Assembly (NCBI GenBank): GCA_026394605.1
Contig: JAPKXY010000048.1
Location: 1-39,608 of the forward strand
Direction of reading: 5' to 3'
Source of the DNA: Methanoregula sp.
GTDB taxonomy: Archaea > Halobacteriota > Methanomicrobia > Methanomicrobiales > Methanospirillaceae
Length of the DNA: 39,608 nucleotides
The notes under the pieces were generated by a model that saw only the letters and a program-made list of their open reading frames with translations, was not told the origin of the DNA and did no database searches. A program made the translations under genes and the position numbers. Shown here piece by piece: positions 8,496 to 17,047 of the stretch. Within the stretch, counting starts at the first letter, position 1. Each line of letters starts with the position of its first letter.

Positions 8496-8774
8496 CTACC
8501 CGCCAGCCGCAGGAGGGAAAAGCGCGATAATATCCCCCTCGGAGAGCGGCGTCGCCAGTCCATTGAGAAAACTAATATTCCTCCCGTTTATTAAGACATT
8601 GACATACATCCTTATCACTCCTGATGATGCAAACAGCGCATGGTGCAGGCCGGCATGACCTGTGCAAAGGGTACCAAGGAGCCCCCCGATCGTTTCCCCC
8701 TGTATAACATCGATCTGCACTTCATTCTCAATGACGTCACGAAGGTCGGCAAATGATTTGACCGTAACCTTCAT
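8496..8774 (-). CDS. ThiS/MoaD-like sulfur carrier protein
   Basis: 92 residues with the beta-grasp pattern of MoaD/ThiS. MKVTVKSFADLRD forms the first strand and loop, VNVLINGRN is central, and the C-terminus is FPPAAGG ending in the Gly-Gly that is adenylated and thiocarboxylated in this family. It would carry activated sulfur for molybdopterin, thiamine, or another cofactor or base modification. Its ATG overlaps the stop of the upstream DUF1894-like gene (ATGA). The context is a methanogen-type pair rather than molybdopterin genes, so its real acceptor may be different from classical MoaD. No MoaE or E1-like enzyme lies in the window. Confidence 0.82.
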   Translation of the reverse strand: MKVTVKSFADLRDVIENEVQIDVIQGETIGGLLGTLCTGHAGLHHALFASSGVIRMYVNVLINGRNISFLNGLATPLSEGDIIALFPPAAGG

Positions 8775-9043
8775 TTCCGTGTCCGAAGCCGCTCAGCCTC
8801 TGCTCTGTTCTCCACCCGCAACAGGAATGTACCGTGGCATGGCTTCGTGTAAGGGAAGATGACAAAATCCCCATCGAGCCCAACTGAAATGGGGGGCACC
8901 CCGATGATGTGGGTGTCAAAGATCTTAAAACCCGGAGTCACATTGATGGATTCCCGGAAATGTCCTTTGATATACTCCCTGCACTCCTTGAACGAGCTTG
9001 CACGCAGGAGCACCTCGTAGGGCAATTCCTCTACGCAGCCCAT
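8771..9043 (-). CDS. DUF1894-like methanogen protein
   Basis: 90 residues, small and soluble, opening MGCVEELPYEVLLRASSF and carrying a later GVPPISVGLDGDFVIFPYTKPCHGTF block with a possible redox or metal cysteine. The size and its position directly after a DUF1890-type gene match the DUF1894 family, known from methanogens and without a defined function. GAGGTGG lies just before the ATG, inside the 3' end of the upstream gene, which it overlaps by 13 bp. It in turn overlaps the sulfur-carrier gene by 4 bp, so all three are likely made together. Family assignment is by recall of neighbourhood and sequence feel, so moderate. Confidence 0.7.
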   Translation of the reverse strand: MGCVEELPYEVLLRASSFKECREYIKGHFRESINVTPGFKIFDTHIIGVPPISVGLDGDFVIFPYTKPCHGTFLLRVENRAEAERLRTRK

Positions 9044-9510
9044 GGCGCCACCTCGTCAAGCATCTTTTTTAACGGCATGGGGTTGTGCACCGCCTTTGCA
9101 GCAATCGTCTGGCAGGGAAACTCGATGGAGGCAACGATCTGGTCGTAGTGCTCCCCGTACACGACTGCATAGAGGCGGGCTTTTGAAATGGCACCCATAG
9201 TCGCGGCATAGCTCACACCCGAATCGTTGTGGATGAACACAAAGCAGAGATCAAAATCACGTTTATGTTCTATGATCTGGTCGATGGCACGGTCAAGGTC
9301 AAGTGCTTCGCCCAGATACTCCCGCTTCGGATCTGCAACAACGAGCAGGGTGACTGCTGATCTGTTGCCGGCAACTACTGGTGTAATCCCTGCCTGTTTG
9401 AGCCGGTGAATCAGGTAGAGCGCGATACTTGTCTGCACCGGCACCTGAGGACATCCGAGCACAAGCAATGCCGAGCGTTGTGGTTTCTGTTCATCTGCCA
9501 GAGCGATCAA
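9031..9510 (-). CDS. DUF1890-like methanogen protein
   Basis: 159 residues with an alpha/beta fold typical of the DUF1890 family found in methanogens. The hallmark is the LLVLGCPQVPVQTSIALYLIHRL segment near residues 15-37, and later DLCFVFIHNDSGVSYAATMGA, which looks like a Rossmann-like nucleotide or cofactor site. The function is not established. The only plausible start at the 5' end is TTG 9510, preceded by AGGGG at close spacing; a shorter form beginning near the conserved strand cannot be excluded. It is the first gene of the three-gene unit with the DUF1894-like and ThiS/MoaD-like genes. Confidence 0.75.
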   Translation of the reverse strand: MIALADEQKPQRSALLVLGCPQVPVQTSIALYLIHRLKQAGITPVVAGNRSAVTLLVVADPKREYLGEALDLDRAIDQIIEHKRDFDLCFVFIHNDSGVSYAATMGAISKARLYAVVYGEHYDQIVASIEFPCQTIAAKAVHNPMPLKKMLDEVAPWAA

Positions 9511-9646
9511 TCCCCTGTAATCGGGTATACAAAATATCTCCTTTTAGAAAAAGATAAGGATGCGCATCGGCACTATCTTAGACTCTTTCTGGGATGGCCA
9601 TTTTTAAATACACAGTCATTGGACATGAACTATGCAATGGTGTTGG

Positions 9647-9976
9647 TCAGGCATCGTCCCGTGTCTCCTGATGCACCCATTCCAGATACGGGGCGTGCCC
9701 GGCGATGACCGGTAACGCAATGATCTCCGGTACTTCATAAGGATGCATCGCCTTGATCGCAACAATCACGTCACCGGCTTTCTCTTCTGTGGTCTTTGCG
9801 ATCAGCAGGTGCTCCTGGTCATCACAGGACTCCCCCTTCCATCGGTAGAACGATCGTACCGGTATCACGTTCACACAGGCAACCAGCCTGCGGGCAAGAA
9901 GCGCCCGTGCCATTGCGGTGGATTCAGCCGGAGGTGCTGTCGAGAAGATCACAACGGTGTGCCCTGACATGCCCAT
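9647..9976 (-). CDS. cutA: CutA-type divalent-ion tolerance protein
   Basis: 109 residues matching CutA1, a trimeric ferredoxin-like-fold protein. Recognisable segments are the N-terminal strand VVIFSTAPP, the block LVACVNVIPVRSFYRWKGE and the block MHPYEVPEIIALPV. The family is linked to copper and divalent-ion tolerance, but its biochemical role is unclear. AGGAGG lies 6 nt before the ATG. It starts 10 bp after the ABC permease stop on the same strand, so it is probably the third gene of that operon. Confidence 0.92.
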   Translation of the reverse strand: MGMSGHTVVIFSTAPPAESTAMARALLARRLVACVNVIPVRSFYRWKGESCDDQEHLLIAKTTEEKAGDVIVAIKAMHPYEVPEIIALPVIAGHAPYLEWVHQETRDDA

Positions 9977-9986
9977 CGTCGTCCTC

Positions 9987-11393
9987 CTAGAACACCGGCT
10001 GGTCCTGCATATCCCATTTCGTAAAGCTCGCCTTCACCAGCAACCATGCCGGCAGGAAGAGCAGTACGGAGCCGATCGCATAGTACGGGTTTACAAAGGC
10101 AAGCGCGATGAGTGCGAGTAACGCAATTCCGACCGAGACGAGATAGAGAAGAAGCACTTTTGCATCATATACAAGCACGCTCGGAGAGAGTCCGGTGAGC
10201 CAGACGGTGACTGAAAGGGCATAGAACGAGACCGAGAGGCAGAGCACAAACGCAGGCACAAGATATGCCACCCCGCCGGATGCGATACTGACGAGCACGA
10301 TGAACGTGGCGGGGATTACCTGCAGCACGGCAAAACTGCACATCTTGCTTTTCAGGAGCACTGGGACACTGACCGGCAGGCAGGTGTACGAACTGAAGGT
10401 GTCGAACATAGTGAGCCACGTATACATTGTTGATGCGATTACACCGGTGAGGATCGCAAAGAGCAGGAGCACGTCGCCCGGAGGGATAAACCGTGCAAGC
10501 ACCGACAAAAGAAACCAGAGGAGCCCGAGCGGGATGAAGAAGGAAAAAAGGGTCTGCCCGATGAAGCTTCCGCTGCGAAAAAGGTCGATTAAATCCTTGG
10601 CAGCGAGGGGGGGATAGGGGAAGAACGACAGTTTTTTTGTAAGTGGAGCAATCGCGTTTTTAAACCGCTTTGTGGTATCCGTGTACTCTGATGTGAAGAG
10701 AACGACGGCAATGGCAGAGGGGATGATAACGACAGCGCACGCGGCAAGGAACGTGGCATACGAGAACGCGTAAAAGAGCTGCAGCGGGAGGAAGAGGGCA
10801 GCTGTGCTGATACCGGTATACAGGTATAGTCCTGCCCATCCCATGAGCATGATTACAAACAGGACAGCGAACGCCTGTTTCGAGCGGGAATAGACCGTGG
10901 AGAGGAAGAAGATGAGGGCAAGACCGGTAAGGAATGCAAGGGTGAGGGTGAGGAGGAGGAGCAGGGGGAGGGAGAGCGGAACCGAGATGAATGGCGAGGC
11001 AATGGCAAACCCGGCAACGAACGGCACTACCCACAGGATGAGGTAATAGACGGTGTCTTTCACAACAAAGGTACAGAAGATCTCCCGTTCGGAAATCGGC
11101 AGGCTTCGCGCAGAGTATGAGAGCAGGCTGGCCTGCCCGAACCGCCGGTTCATCACTTCCATACCGAGAAGGCCGAACCCCCCGACCATAATACCGAGCA
11201 GAAGGAAGATGGTGTGGATGATGATCGCCAGATAACCTGGCGGGACCACTGCCCGGAAGAGCGGGAGGAGAAAAGAGCCCATGAACGCGATGCCCAAGAT
11301 CATTACCGGAAAGAGCGCAAAAGAGAGGCTCCCGAACATCGTGGAGTGGACCCGCCATTCCTCCTTCATCATGTTTACAAAGAGCTTAACCAT
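9987..11393 (-). CDS. ABC exporter permease
   Basis: About 468 residues with some twelve hydrophobic segments and no extracellular domain, consistent with an ABC-2-type permease. A longer frame begins at 11432, but ATG 11393 is preferred: it overlaps the ATPase stop by 8 bp, has GAGAAGGG just upstream, and starts MVKLFVNMMKEEW, a cytoplasmic amphipathic helix typical of such permeases. It pairs with the ATPase encoded directly upstream. The exported substrate cannot be read from the sequence; the length and repeated hydrophobic blocks suggest two half-size permease units fused. Confidence 0.83.
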   Translation of the reverse strand: MVKLFVNMMKEEWRVHSTMFGSLSFALFPVMILGIAFMGSFLLPLFRAVVPPGYLAIIIHTIFLLLGIMVGGFGLLGMEVMNRRFGQASLLSYSARSLPISEREIFCTFVVKDTVYYLILWVVPFVAGFAIASPFISVPLSLPLLLLLTLTLAFLTGLALIFFLSTVYSRSKQAFAVLFVIMLMGWAGLYLYTGISTAALFLPLQLFYAFSYATFLAACAVVIIPSAIAVVLFTSEYTDTTKRFKNAIAPLTKKLSFFPYPPLAAKDLIDLFRSGSFIGQTLFSFFIPLGLLWFLLSVLARFIPPGDVLLLFAILTGVIASTMYTWLTMFDTFSSYTCLPVSVPVLLKSKMCSFAVLQVIPATFIVLVSIASGGVAYLVPAFVLCLSVSFYALSVTVWLTGLSPSVLVYDAKVLLLYLVSVGIALLALIALAFVNPYYAIGSVLLFLPAWLLVKASFTKWDMQDQPVF

Positions 11394-12129
11394 GAGTTCC
11401 CTTCTCCACGAGCGAGAGGAAGAAGTCGTCAAGGTGCTGGTCTCTCTCTTTTAATTCCGCAACAGTGCCGGTATGGAGGAGTGTTCCCTTGTGCAGGATC
11501 GCAAACCCCGAACAGATCTCTTCTGCGATCTCGAGGATATGGGTTGAGATGAAGATGGTGTTGCCGCATCTGACGTACTCGGTCAGGTAATCTTTCACCT
11601 TCCGCTGCATTATCGGGTCGAAGTTGATGAGCGGTTCGTCGATCAGGGCCAGCGTCGGTTTGTGGATAAACGCCTGGGTGAACATCAGTTTCTGACGGGT
11701 GCCGCGGGACAGGTCCTTGCAGAGCACGTCCCTTTTGTCATTAAAATCGAGGTAATCGAACCACCAGTCAGCCTTTTTCAAGACGTCAGGGATATGGCGC
11801 ACTTCACCGACAAAATCCAGGTACTCGGTTGCGGTCAGAAAACTGGGTGGAGTTTCCTGTTCCGGGATGATCCCCACCCGTTCCCTGACACCGACGGGAT
11901 CTTTTTTCACATCGAGCCCGAGAACAGTAGCCGATCCTGCGGTAGGGCGCAGCTGCCCGGTCAGGAGCTTGATCATCGTTGTCTTCCCTGACCCGTTCGG
12001 TCCAAGAAGTCCGAAAAGTTCCCCCTGTCTGATTGATAGCGAGATATTGTTCACAGCGATCACATCGCCGAACTGTTTGACGAGGCCCTGTGCCTCGATA
12101 ACGCCCTGCTTCATCTCCATAAGGCTCAT
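11386..12129 (-). CDS. ABC exporter ATP-binding protein
   Basis: 247 residues. Walker A is GPNGSGKT at 43-50, Walker B is ALIDEP at 161-166, and the switch histidine is His197 in ISTH. The signature loop is LSRGTRQKL near 140-148 in place of LSGGQ, and the D-loop reads NFDP; both are departures seen in ABC-2 type exporters. Start options are ATG 12129, 12120 and 12114. A TATA-like TTATAA at 12145-12150 would put the transcription start near 12121, which favours leaderless initiation at 12120. A 20-bp palindrome covers this promoter. The gene is followed by its permease and cutA. Confidence 0.9.
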   Translation of the reverse strand: MSLMEMKQGVIEAQGLVKQFGDVIAVNNISLSIRQGELFGLLGPNGSGKTTMIKLLTGQLRPTAGSATVLGLDVKKDPVGVRERVGIIPEQETPPSFLTATEYLDFVGEVRHIPDVLKKADWWFDYLDFNDKRDVLCKDLSRGTRQKLMFTQAFIHKPTLALIDEPLINFDPIMQRKVKDYLTEYVRCGNTIFISTHILEIAEEICSGFAILHKGTLLHTGTVAELKERDQHLDDFFLSLVEKGTHG

Positions 12130-12130
12130 A

Positions 12131-12150
12131 TTATGAGTCCGGACTTATAA
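12131..12150. promoter_or_regulatory. 20-bp near-perfect palindrome, likely operator of the ABC operon
   Basis: TTATGAGTCC followed directly by GGACTTATAA: two 10-bp arms with one mismatch and no spacer. The right arm contains the TTATAA that best fits the TATA box of the ABC ATPase gene, and the left arm ends one base before its ATG. A dimeric repressor bound here would exclude TBP/TFB. Confidence 0.55.
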
Positions 12151-12210
12151 GGCTATGACACCTCCCATTGCGGGGCAACAATAAACACCAGGTATCGTTA
12201 ATTACTAGAG

Positions 12211-12216
12211 AATAAA
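12211..12216 (+). promoter_or_regulatory. TATA-like box of dapL
   Basis: AATAAA centred 23 bp before ATG 12236, with no Shine-Dalgarno sequence between. This spacing fits a leaderless transcript. Confidence 0.4.
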
Positions 12217-12235
12217 GCACACATGGGTACTGGTT

Positions 12236-13384
12236 ATGTACGCAGCACGCATGAGCAATCTCCCGCCGTACCTTTTTGCACGGATCGACGAGATGAAAGC
12301 GGAACAACAAAAAAAAGGCACTGACATCATCGACCTTGGCGTAGGAGATCCCGACCTCCCGACCCCGGATCACATTGTTACTTCCCTGTGCGAAGCGGCA
12401 AAGAACCCGGACAACCACCACTACCCCTCGTATGCCGGCATGCCAAAATACCGGAGCGCCGTCGCAGACTGGTATAAAAAACGTTTCGGTGTCCGGCTCG
12501 ATGCCGGAAAGGAAGTGCTCGCTCTCATGGGCTCAAAGGACGGCATTGCCCATATTGCCGAGGCGTTCGTGAACCCCGGAGATTATGTGCTTGCCCCGAG
12601 CCCGGGCTACCCGGTCTACAGGACCGGCACGCTCTTTGCTGAAGGAAGAGTACATGAGATGCCCCTCACGCGAGAGAACAACTTCGTCCCGGTGCTTGAT
12701 GATATCCCCAAAAAAGTTGCAAAGGCGGCACGGCTGATGTTCATCAACTACCCGAACAACCCGACCGCAGCGGTTGCACCAGAGGGCTTTTACCGCGAAG
12801 TCGTGGATTTCGCACACGAACACACCATCGTCGTGGTCTCGGATAATGCGTACTCCGAGATCGCGTATGACGGTTACCGTGCTCCCTCATTTTTAGAGGT
12901 AAAAGGGGCGATGGAAGTCGGGATAGAGATGCACTCGCTTTCCAAGACCTACAACATGACCGGCTGGCGGATCGGGATGGCAGTCGGCAACGCGGAAATC
13001 CTCGCCGGGCTCGGGCGGATCAAGACCAACGTGGATTCCGGTGTTTTCAATGCGGTGCAGCACGCTGCAATCACCGCACTCCGCGGACCGCAGGACTGCG
13101 TGAAGAATGCCTGCGCCATCTACCAGGAACGCCGCAATGTGCTCATCGCCGGGTTGCAGGACCTTGGCTTTGATGTTCCGGTGCCCAAAGCAACCTTCTA
13201 CGTCTGGTTGCCCGTGGGTGACTGCATGGCATTTGCGGCAAAACTTCTCAACAAGGCAGGCATCGTTGTAACACCCGGTGTCGGCTTTGGCTCGAGTGGC
13301 GAGGGCTACGTCCGGTTTGCCATCACGCGGCCTGCCGAACGGATTCGGGAAGCAATTGAGCGCATGAGGAGGATTGACGAATGA
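12236..13384 (+). CDS. dapL: LL-diaminopimelate aminotransferase
   Basis: 382 residues, a class I/II PLP-dependent aminotransferase. The PLP lysine is Lys237 in SLSKTYNMTGWRIG, NYPNNPT is at 171-177 and SDNAYSEIAYDG follows near 202-213. The N-terminal PPYLFARIDEMK and GVGDPDLPTPDHI blocks are typical of DapL. DapL converts tetrahydrodipicolinate directly to LL-diaminopimelate using glutamate, bypassing the succinylase steps. The next gene, overlapping by 4 bp, is lysA, the last step of lysine synthesis, which strongly supports DapL over aspartate aminotransferase. An in-frame ATG at 12251 is an alternative start; 12236 fits the upstream TATA-like box. Confidence 0.88.
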   Translation: MYAARMSNLPPYLFARIDEMKAEQQKKGTDIIDLGVGDPDLPTPDHIVTSLCEAAKNPDNHHYPSYAGMPKYRSAVADWYKKRFGVRLDAGKEVLALMGSKDGIAHIAEAFVNPGDYVLAPSPGYPVYRTGTLFAEGRVHEMPLTRENNFVPVLDDIPKKVAKAARLMFINYPNNPTAAVAPEGFYREVVDFAHEHTIVVVSDNAYSEIAYDGYRAPSFLEVKGAMEVGIEMHSLSKTYNMTGWRIGMAVGNAEILAGLGRIKTNVDSGVFNAVQHAAITALRGPQDCVKNACAIYQERRNVLIAGLQDLGFDVPVPKATFYVWLPVGDCMAFAAKLLNKAGIVVTPGVGFGSSGEGYVRFAITRPAERIREAIERMRRIDE

Positions 13385-14673
13385 AACTGCCCCACCATCT
13401 CACCATCAGTGATGGACACCTGCACATCGGCGGGCATGACTGTGTGGCGCTTGCGGAGAAATATGGCACACCACTCTACGTAACAAGTGAAGACCGGATC
13501 TGCGAGTTGTTCAAAAACTACCAGATGGCGCTGTCGGGCCGGTACCAGAAGGTGCAGGTGCTCTATGCCGCAAAGGCGAACGGGAACCTTGCAGTCATGC
13601 GGGCACTTGCACAGATGGGGGCAGGAGCGGACGTCTTCTCCTCCGGAGAACTCCACATGGCGCTTGGCGCCGGTATGCGGGTAGAAAAACTGCTTTTCAA
13701 CGGCAGTTCAAAGACACCGGACGATCTCTGGCTTGCAGTGGAAAAAGGAGTGCGTGTGTCGGTGGATTCACTGGATGAGCTGCACCAGCTGGATGCAGCG
13801 GCAAAAGCGGCAGGAAAAGTGGCAAAGATCGCGTTCCGTGTCAACCCGGCGCTTGACGTCCCGACGCACCCGAAGATTGCAACCGGGCTCGCGACAAGCA
13901 AGTTTGGCATCCCGCATACGGAGATCCCCGCTGCGTACCGTGAGGCGCTTGCCTGTTCACATGTAAAGCCTATTGGGCTCCACTGCCACATCGGTTCACA
14001 GATCCTCGCTATCGAACCCTTCGCCCGCGCAGCGCAGGTGATGGTGCGGATCGCAAAGGAACTCACCGGAATGGGCGTGAAACTGGAGTTTATCGACCTC
14101 GGCGGCGGGCTCGGTATCCCGTACCACCATGACACCGATCCGTCACCTACTCCGGAGGACTATGCGGTAAAGGTCGTGCCTATCTTCAAAGCAGGTGTTG
14201 AGGCGTGTGGGATTGCTCCCGAACTCTGGGTCGAGCCCGGACGCTCGCTCGTTGCCGACTCTACCGTGCTCCTCACCCGCGTCAACTCGACAAAATCTGC
14301 GCACAAACGGTTCGCAAACGTCGATGCTGGCTTTAATTTGCTCATCCGCCCCGCGATGTACGATGCCTACCATGAATTGGTTGTGGCAAATAAAGCTGAT
14401 GCAGCGGTGCAGATGGAATATACAGTCACCGGACCTATCTGCGAGACGGGCGATATCCTGGCTGCAGACCGGAAGCTCCCCGCGCTTGCGGCAGGGGATA
14501 TCATTGCGGTGCTCGACGCTGGCGCATACGGATTTGCAATGTCATCCCAGTACAACAGCCGACCGCGCTGCCCTGAGGTGCTCATCCGGGGGACGGAGGC
14601 AGCGCTGATGCGCCGGGGAGAGACCGTCAGCGATATCACGACCACCATGCAGCGTCCACCCTGGCAGCGGTAA
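13381..14673 (+). CDS. lysA: Diaminopimelate decarboxylase
   Basis: 430 residues, full length for the fold-type III PLP decarboxylase. Lys65 in YAAKAN forms the internal aldimine. HCHIGSQI, the glycine-rich GGGLGIPY, EPGRSLV, and C-terminal AYGFAMSSQYNSRPR supply the phosphate and substrate contacts. It converts meso-diaminopimelate to lysine in the cytoplasm. ATGA overlap with dapL couples the two. The epimerase (dapF) and the earlier dap genes are not in the window. Confidence 0.95.
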   Translation: MKLPHHLTISDGHLHIGGHDCVALAEKYGTPLYVTSEDRICELFKNYQMALSGRYQKVQVLYAAKANGNLAVMRALAQMGAGADVFSSGELHMALGAGMRVEKLLFNGSSKTPDDLWLAVEKGVRVSVDSLDELHQLDAAAKAAGKVAKIAFRVNPALDVPTHPKIATGLATSKFGIPHTEIPAAYREALACSHVKPIGLHCHIGSQILAIEPFARAAQVMVRIAKELTGMGVKLEFIDLGGGLGIPYHHDTDPSPTPEDYAVKVVPIFKAGVEACGIAPELWVEPGRSLVADSTVLLTRVNSTKSAHKRFANVDAGFNLLIRPAMYDAYHELVVANKADAAVQMEYTVTGPICETGDILAADRKLPALAAGDIIAVLDAGAYGFAMSSQYNSRPRCPEVLIRGTEAALMRRGETVSDITTTMQRPPWQR

Positions 14674-14690
14674 GTCGGGAGGCGCCGCCT

Positions 14691-15986
14691 GTGCTCTTCC
14701 ACTATGCCCTGGTCGATGACCTCATCACAAAAGAGGAGTTCGAACAGCGTGTAGGGGAAAAGATCGATGAGTGCGGTGATCTCATAGATGAGCCGACCGC
14801 CGCGATGCTCGTAATCGGCGAACTGGGCCGCCAGCATGTGAAGATCAAAGGGCTGTTTGGAAAATCCAGCCTCTTTTCTTTTTTTGGAAAAGTCATTGAC
14901 AAGACCGAGCCGAGGGAATTTGTCAGGGCTGATGGCGAAAAAGGCTGGGTCGCAACACTGCTATTGGGCGATGAGACGGGGACAGCACGGGTTGTACTCT
15001 GGGACGAGAAAGCAGGCGCAGCGGCTGAGATCGCACATGGCGATGTGCTGGAGATCATCGGCCGCCATTCAGGAAAAAGTGCAAAGGAGATCTACGCGCT
15101 TGCCCTCCGGAAGGCAACCTGCCAGATTGAATGCAACGTGCCATCCGGTGGAGCCGAAAGCCTCAATCCGGAACCGGTCGACCTCGATGTTCTCATCCTT
15201 GCGCTCGAGGAGCCCCGCACATTCACCCGCCGTGACGGCACAACAAGCGAGATGGTGGAAGCTGTGATTGGAGATGCACGCGGCACTGCCCGTCTTATCG
15301 CATGGACCTCCGAAACCCTCACCGGCATCCTCCCGGGTAGTACCGTCCATATCAAAGGCGCAAAACCGAATGCACGGGGAGAGGGGAGGGAATACAGCAT
15401 CGATGAGAAGAGCACTGTTGAGGTGACAAATAAGCATGTCACCGTACCGTTTACTCCTCTCGATTCGGTGGGAGATCAGGGCACCTATTCAGTGCAGGGG
15501 GAGGTGAAACGGGTGCAGGAACCCCGTGCGTTCACCACCCGCGACAGCAGGGCATCATGGGTGAGAAACATCGTGGTGAGTGACGGACGTGATGATCTCA
15601 ATGTCGTGCTCTGGGGCGAAAAGGCGCTGCTCCCTGTGAAACCCTGCGACAAAATAGAGGTCTTCAACGCAACAGCAAAGCCTAAAAGATTCGGGGGAAT
15701 TGAGCTGGGCGCCGGGAGAGGGAGCGCAATCAGGCTGCCCGACACGCATTCCGGCGAGATTGTGTTTGAGGGGACAGTGATAATATATCAGAAAAACACC
15801 TTCATCGATAACGGGCACGAGAGATATTTGCTTGACGGGGGCGATCTCCCCCCATGGTGTGAGATCCGGGTGGCCGGTATTGTGACAGGCAACAGGATCA
15901 AACCACAACAATGGGAACCTGTACTCTTCTCTTCCGATGAGATCCATAAAAAAGCAAAAAATCTGCTGGATACACTCATCCCGTAA
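14691..15986 (+). CDS. OB-fold single-stranded DNA-binding protein (RPA-like)
   Basis: 431 residues containing at least three OB-fold units, at about 50-150, 160-250 and 260-350. The repeated signature is an acidic PR.F...DG followed by the strand .RVVLWDEKA or a variant (ARLIAWTSE, LNVVLWGEK). This is the archaeal RPA/SSB pattern. No zinc-finger cysteines are visible. It would bind ssDNA during replication and repair. The start is GTG 14691 with GGGAGG about 8 nt upstream, 17 bp after lysA. It precedes radA by 86 bp; radA has its own TATA-like box. The N-terminal 45 residues form a helical region resembling the N-terminus of other euryarchaeal RPA homologues. Confidence 0.85.
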   Translation: MLFHYALVDDLITKEEFEQRVGEKIDECGDLIDEPTAAMLVIGELGRQHVKIKGLFGKSSLFSFFGKVIDKTEPREFVRADGEKGWVATLLLGDETGTARVVLWDEKAGAAAEIAHGDVLEIIGRHSGKSAKEIYALALRKATCQIECNVPSGGAESLNPEPVDLDVLILALEEPRTFTRRDGTTSEMVEAVIGDARGTARLIAWTSETLTGILPGSTVHIKGAKPNARGEGREYSIDEKSTVEVTNKHVTVPFTPLDSVGDQGTYSVQGEVKRVQEPRAFTTRDSRASWVRNIVVSDGRDDLNVVLWGEKALLPVKPCDKIEVFNATAKPKRFGGIELGAGRGSAIRLPDTHSGEIVFEGTVIIYQKNTFIDNGHERYLLDGGDLPPWCEIRVAGIVTGNRIKPQQWEPVLFSSDEIHKKAKNLLDTLIP

Positions 15987-16020
15987 TGCCGTTTCACTTT
16001 CACCCTGCACATGCCGACAC

Positions 16021-16027
16021 AATATAT
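16021..16027 (+). promoter_or_regulatory. TATA-like box of radA
   Basis: AATATAT centred about 49 bp before ATG 16073, giving an expected transcription start near 16048 and a 25-nt leader that contains the GGAG ribosome site. Confidence 0.4.
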
Positions 16028-16072
16028 GTAAGGGTTTAACATGTTCTTGTGCCATAGGAGATGTTATACAAA

Positions 16073-17047
16073 ATGGCTGAAAGTCCATTAGAGATTGAAG
16101 ATTTACCGGGTGTAGGCCCGAGTACGGCAGAAAAACTTCGCGAAGCCGGTTATCTAACCGTTGAGAGCATTGCCACCACATCACCGGCAGAGCTCGCAGA
16201 GATCACCGAGATCTCCGAAGCCACCGCAAAAAAGATCATCAGGGCGGCACGGGAGAAGGCGGATATAGGTGCGTTCAAGACCGGAAAAGACATCTTTGAG
16301 CAGCGAAAGGAAGTAAAAAAGCTCTCGTTCCGTGTCCCGGAACTGGATAACCTGATGGGCGGAGGGCTGGAAACCCAGGCAATCACCGAAATGTATGGTG
16401 AGTTCGGTTCCGGTAAGAGCCAGATCGTCCACCAGATGGCAGTCAACGTCCAGCTCCCTGAGGAGGATGGGGGATTAAACGGGAGTGCCATCTATATCGA
16501 TACCGAGAACACCTTCCGCCCTGAGCGTATCGAACAGATGGTGAACGGGCTCGGGATTAAGGGACTTGATCCGCAGGATTTTTTAAACAACATCCACATC
16601 GCACGGGCACACACATCTGACCACCAGATGCTCCTTGTGGAGAATTCACGCGATCTTATTAACGAACTCAAAGAGCGCGAAAAGCCATTCAAGCTTTTCA
16701 TTATTGATTCGCTGACCGCCCACTTCCGGGCGGAGTATGCTGGTCGTGGAACACTTGCCAGCCGGCAGCAGAAGCTCAACCGGCATATGCACGATCTCTT
16801 CAAACTCATTGACGAGAACAATGCGATCGCACTCGTGACAAACCAGGTGATGTCCAACCCGGCTGTCTTCTTCGGCGACCCCACAAAACCAATCGGTGGC
16901 AACATTGTCGGGCACACTGCCACATTCCGACTCTACCTGCGCAAGAGCAAGGGGGGAAAACGGATCGCCCGCCTCGTGGACAGCCCCAACCTTCCCGAGG
17001 GTGAGGCCCCGTTCCTTGTTGAAGAGGCAGGTCTCAAGCCGTGCTGA
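16073..17047 (+). CDS. radA: DNA repair and recombination protein RadA
   Basis: 324 residues, the archaeal RecA/Rad51 recombinase that forms filaments on ssDNA and catalyses strand exchange. A helix-hairpin-helix domain occupies about 8-60 ([17 protein letters not shown]). The ATPase core has Walker A GEFGSGKS at 109-116, and Walker B in [19 protein letters not shown]; loop L2 carries [17 protein letters not shown] start at ATG 16073 because GGAG sits 13 nt before it; ATG 16061 directly abuts that site. The final 7 bp overlap the next gene. The upstream RPA-like gene and downstream fen gene put three DNA repair genes within 8 kb. Confidence 0.96.
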   Translation: MAESPLEIEDLPGVGPSTAEKLREAGYLTVESIATTSPAELAEITEISEATAKKIIRAAREKADIGAFKTGKDIFEQRKEVKKLSFRVPELDNLMGGGLETQAITEMYGEFGSGKSQIVHQMAVNVQLPEEDGGLNGSAIYIDTENTFRPERIEQMVNGLGIKGLDPQDFLNNIHIARAHTSDHQMLLVENSRDLINELKEREKPFKLFIIDSLTAHFRAEYAGRGTLASRQQKLNRHMHDLFKLIDENNAIALVTNQVMSNPAVFFGDPTKPIGGNIVGHTATFRLYLRKSKGGKRIARLVDSPNLPEGEAPFLVEEAGLKPC

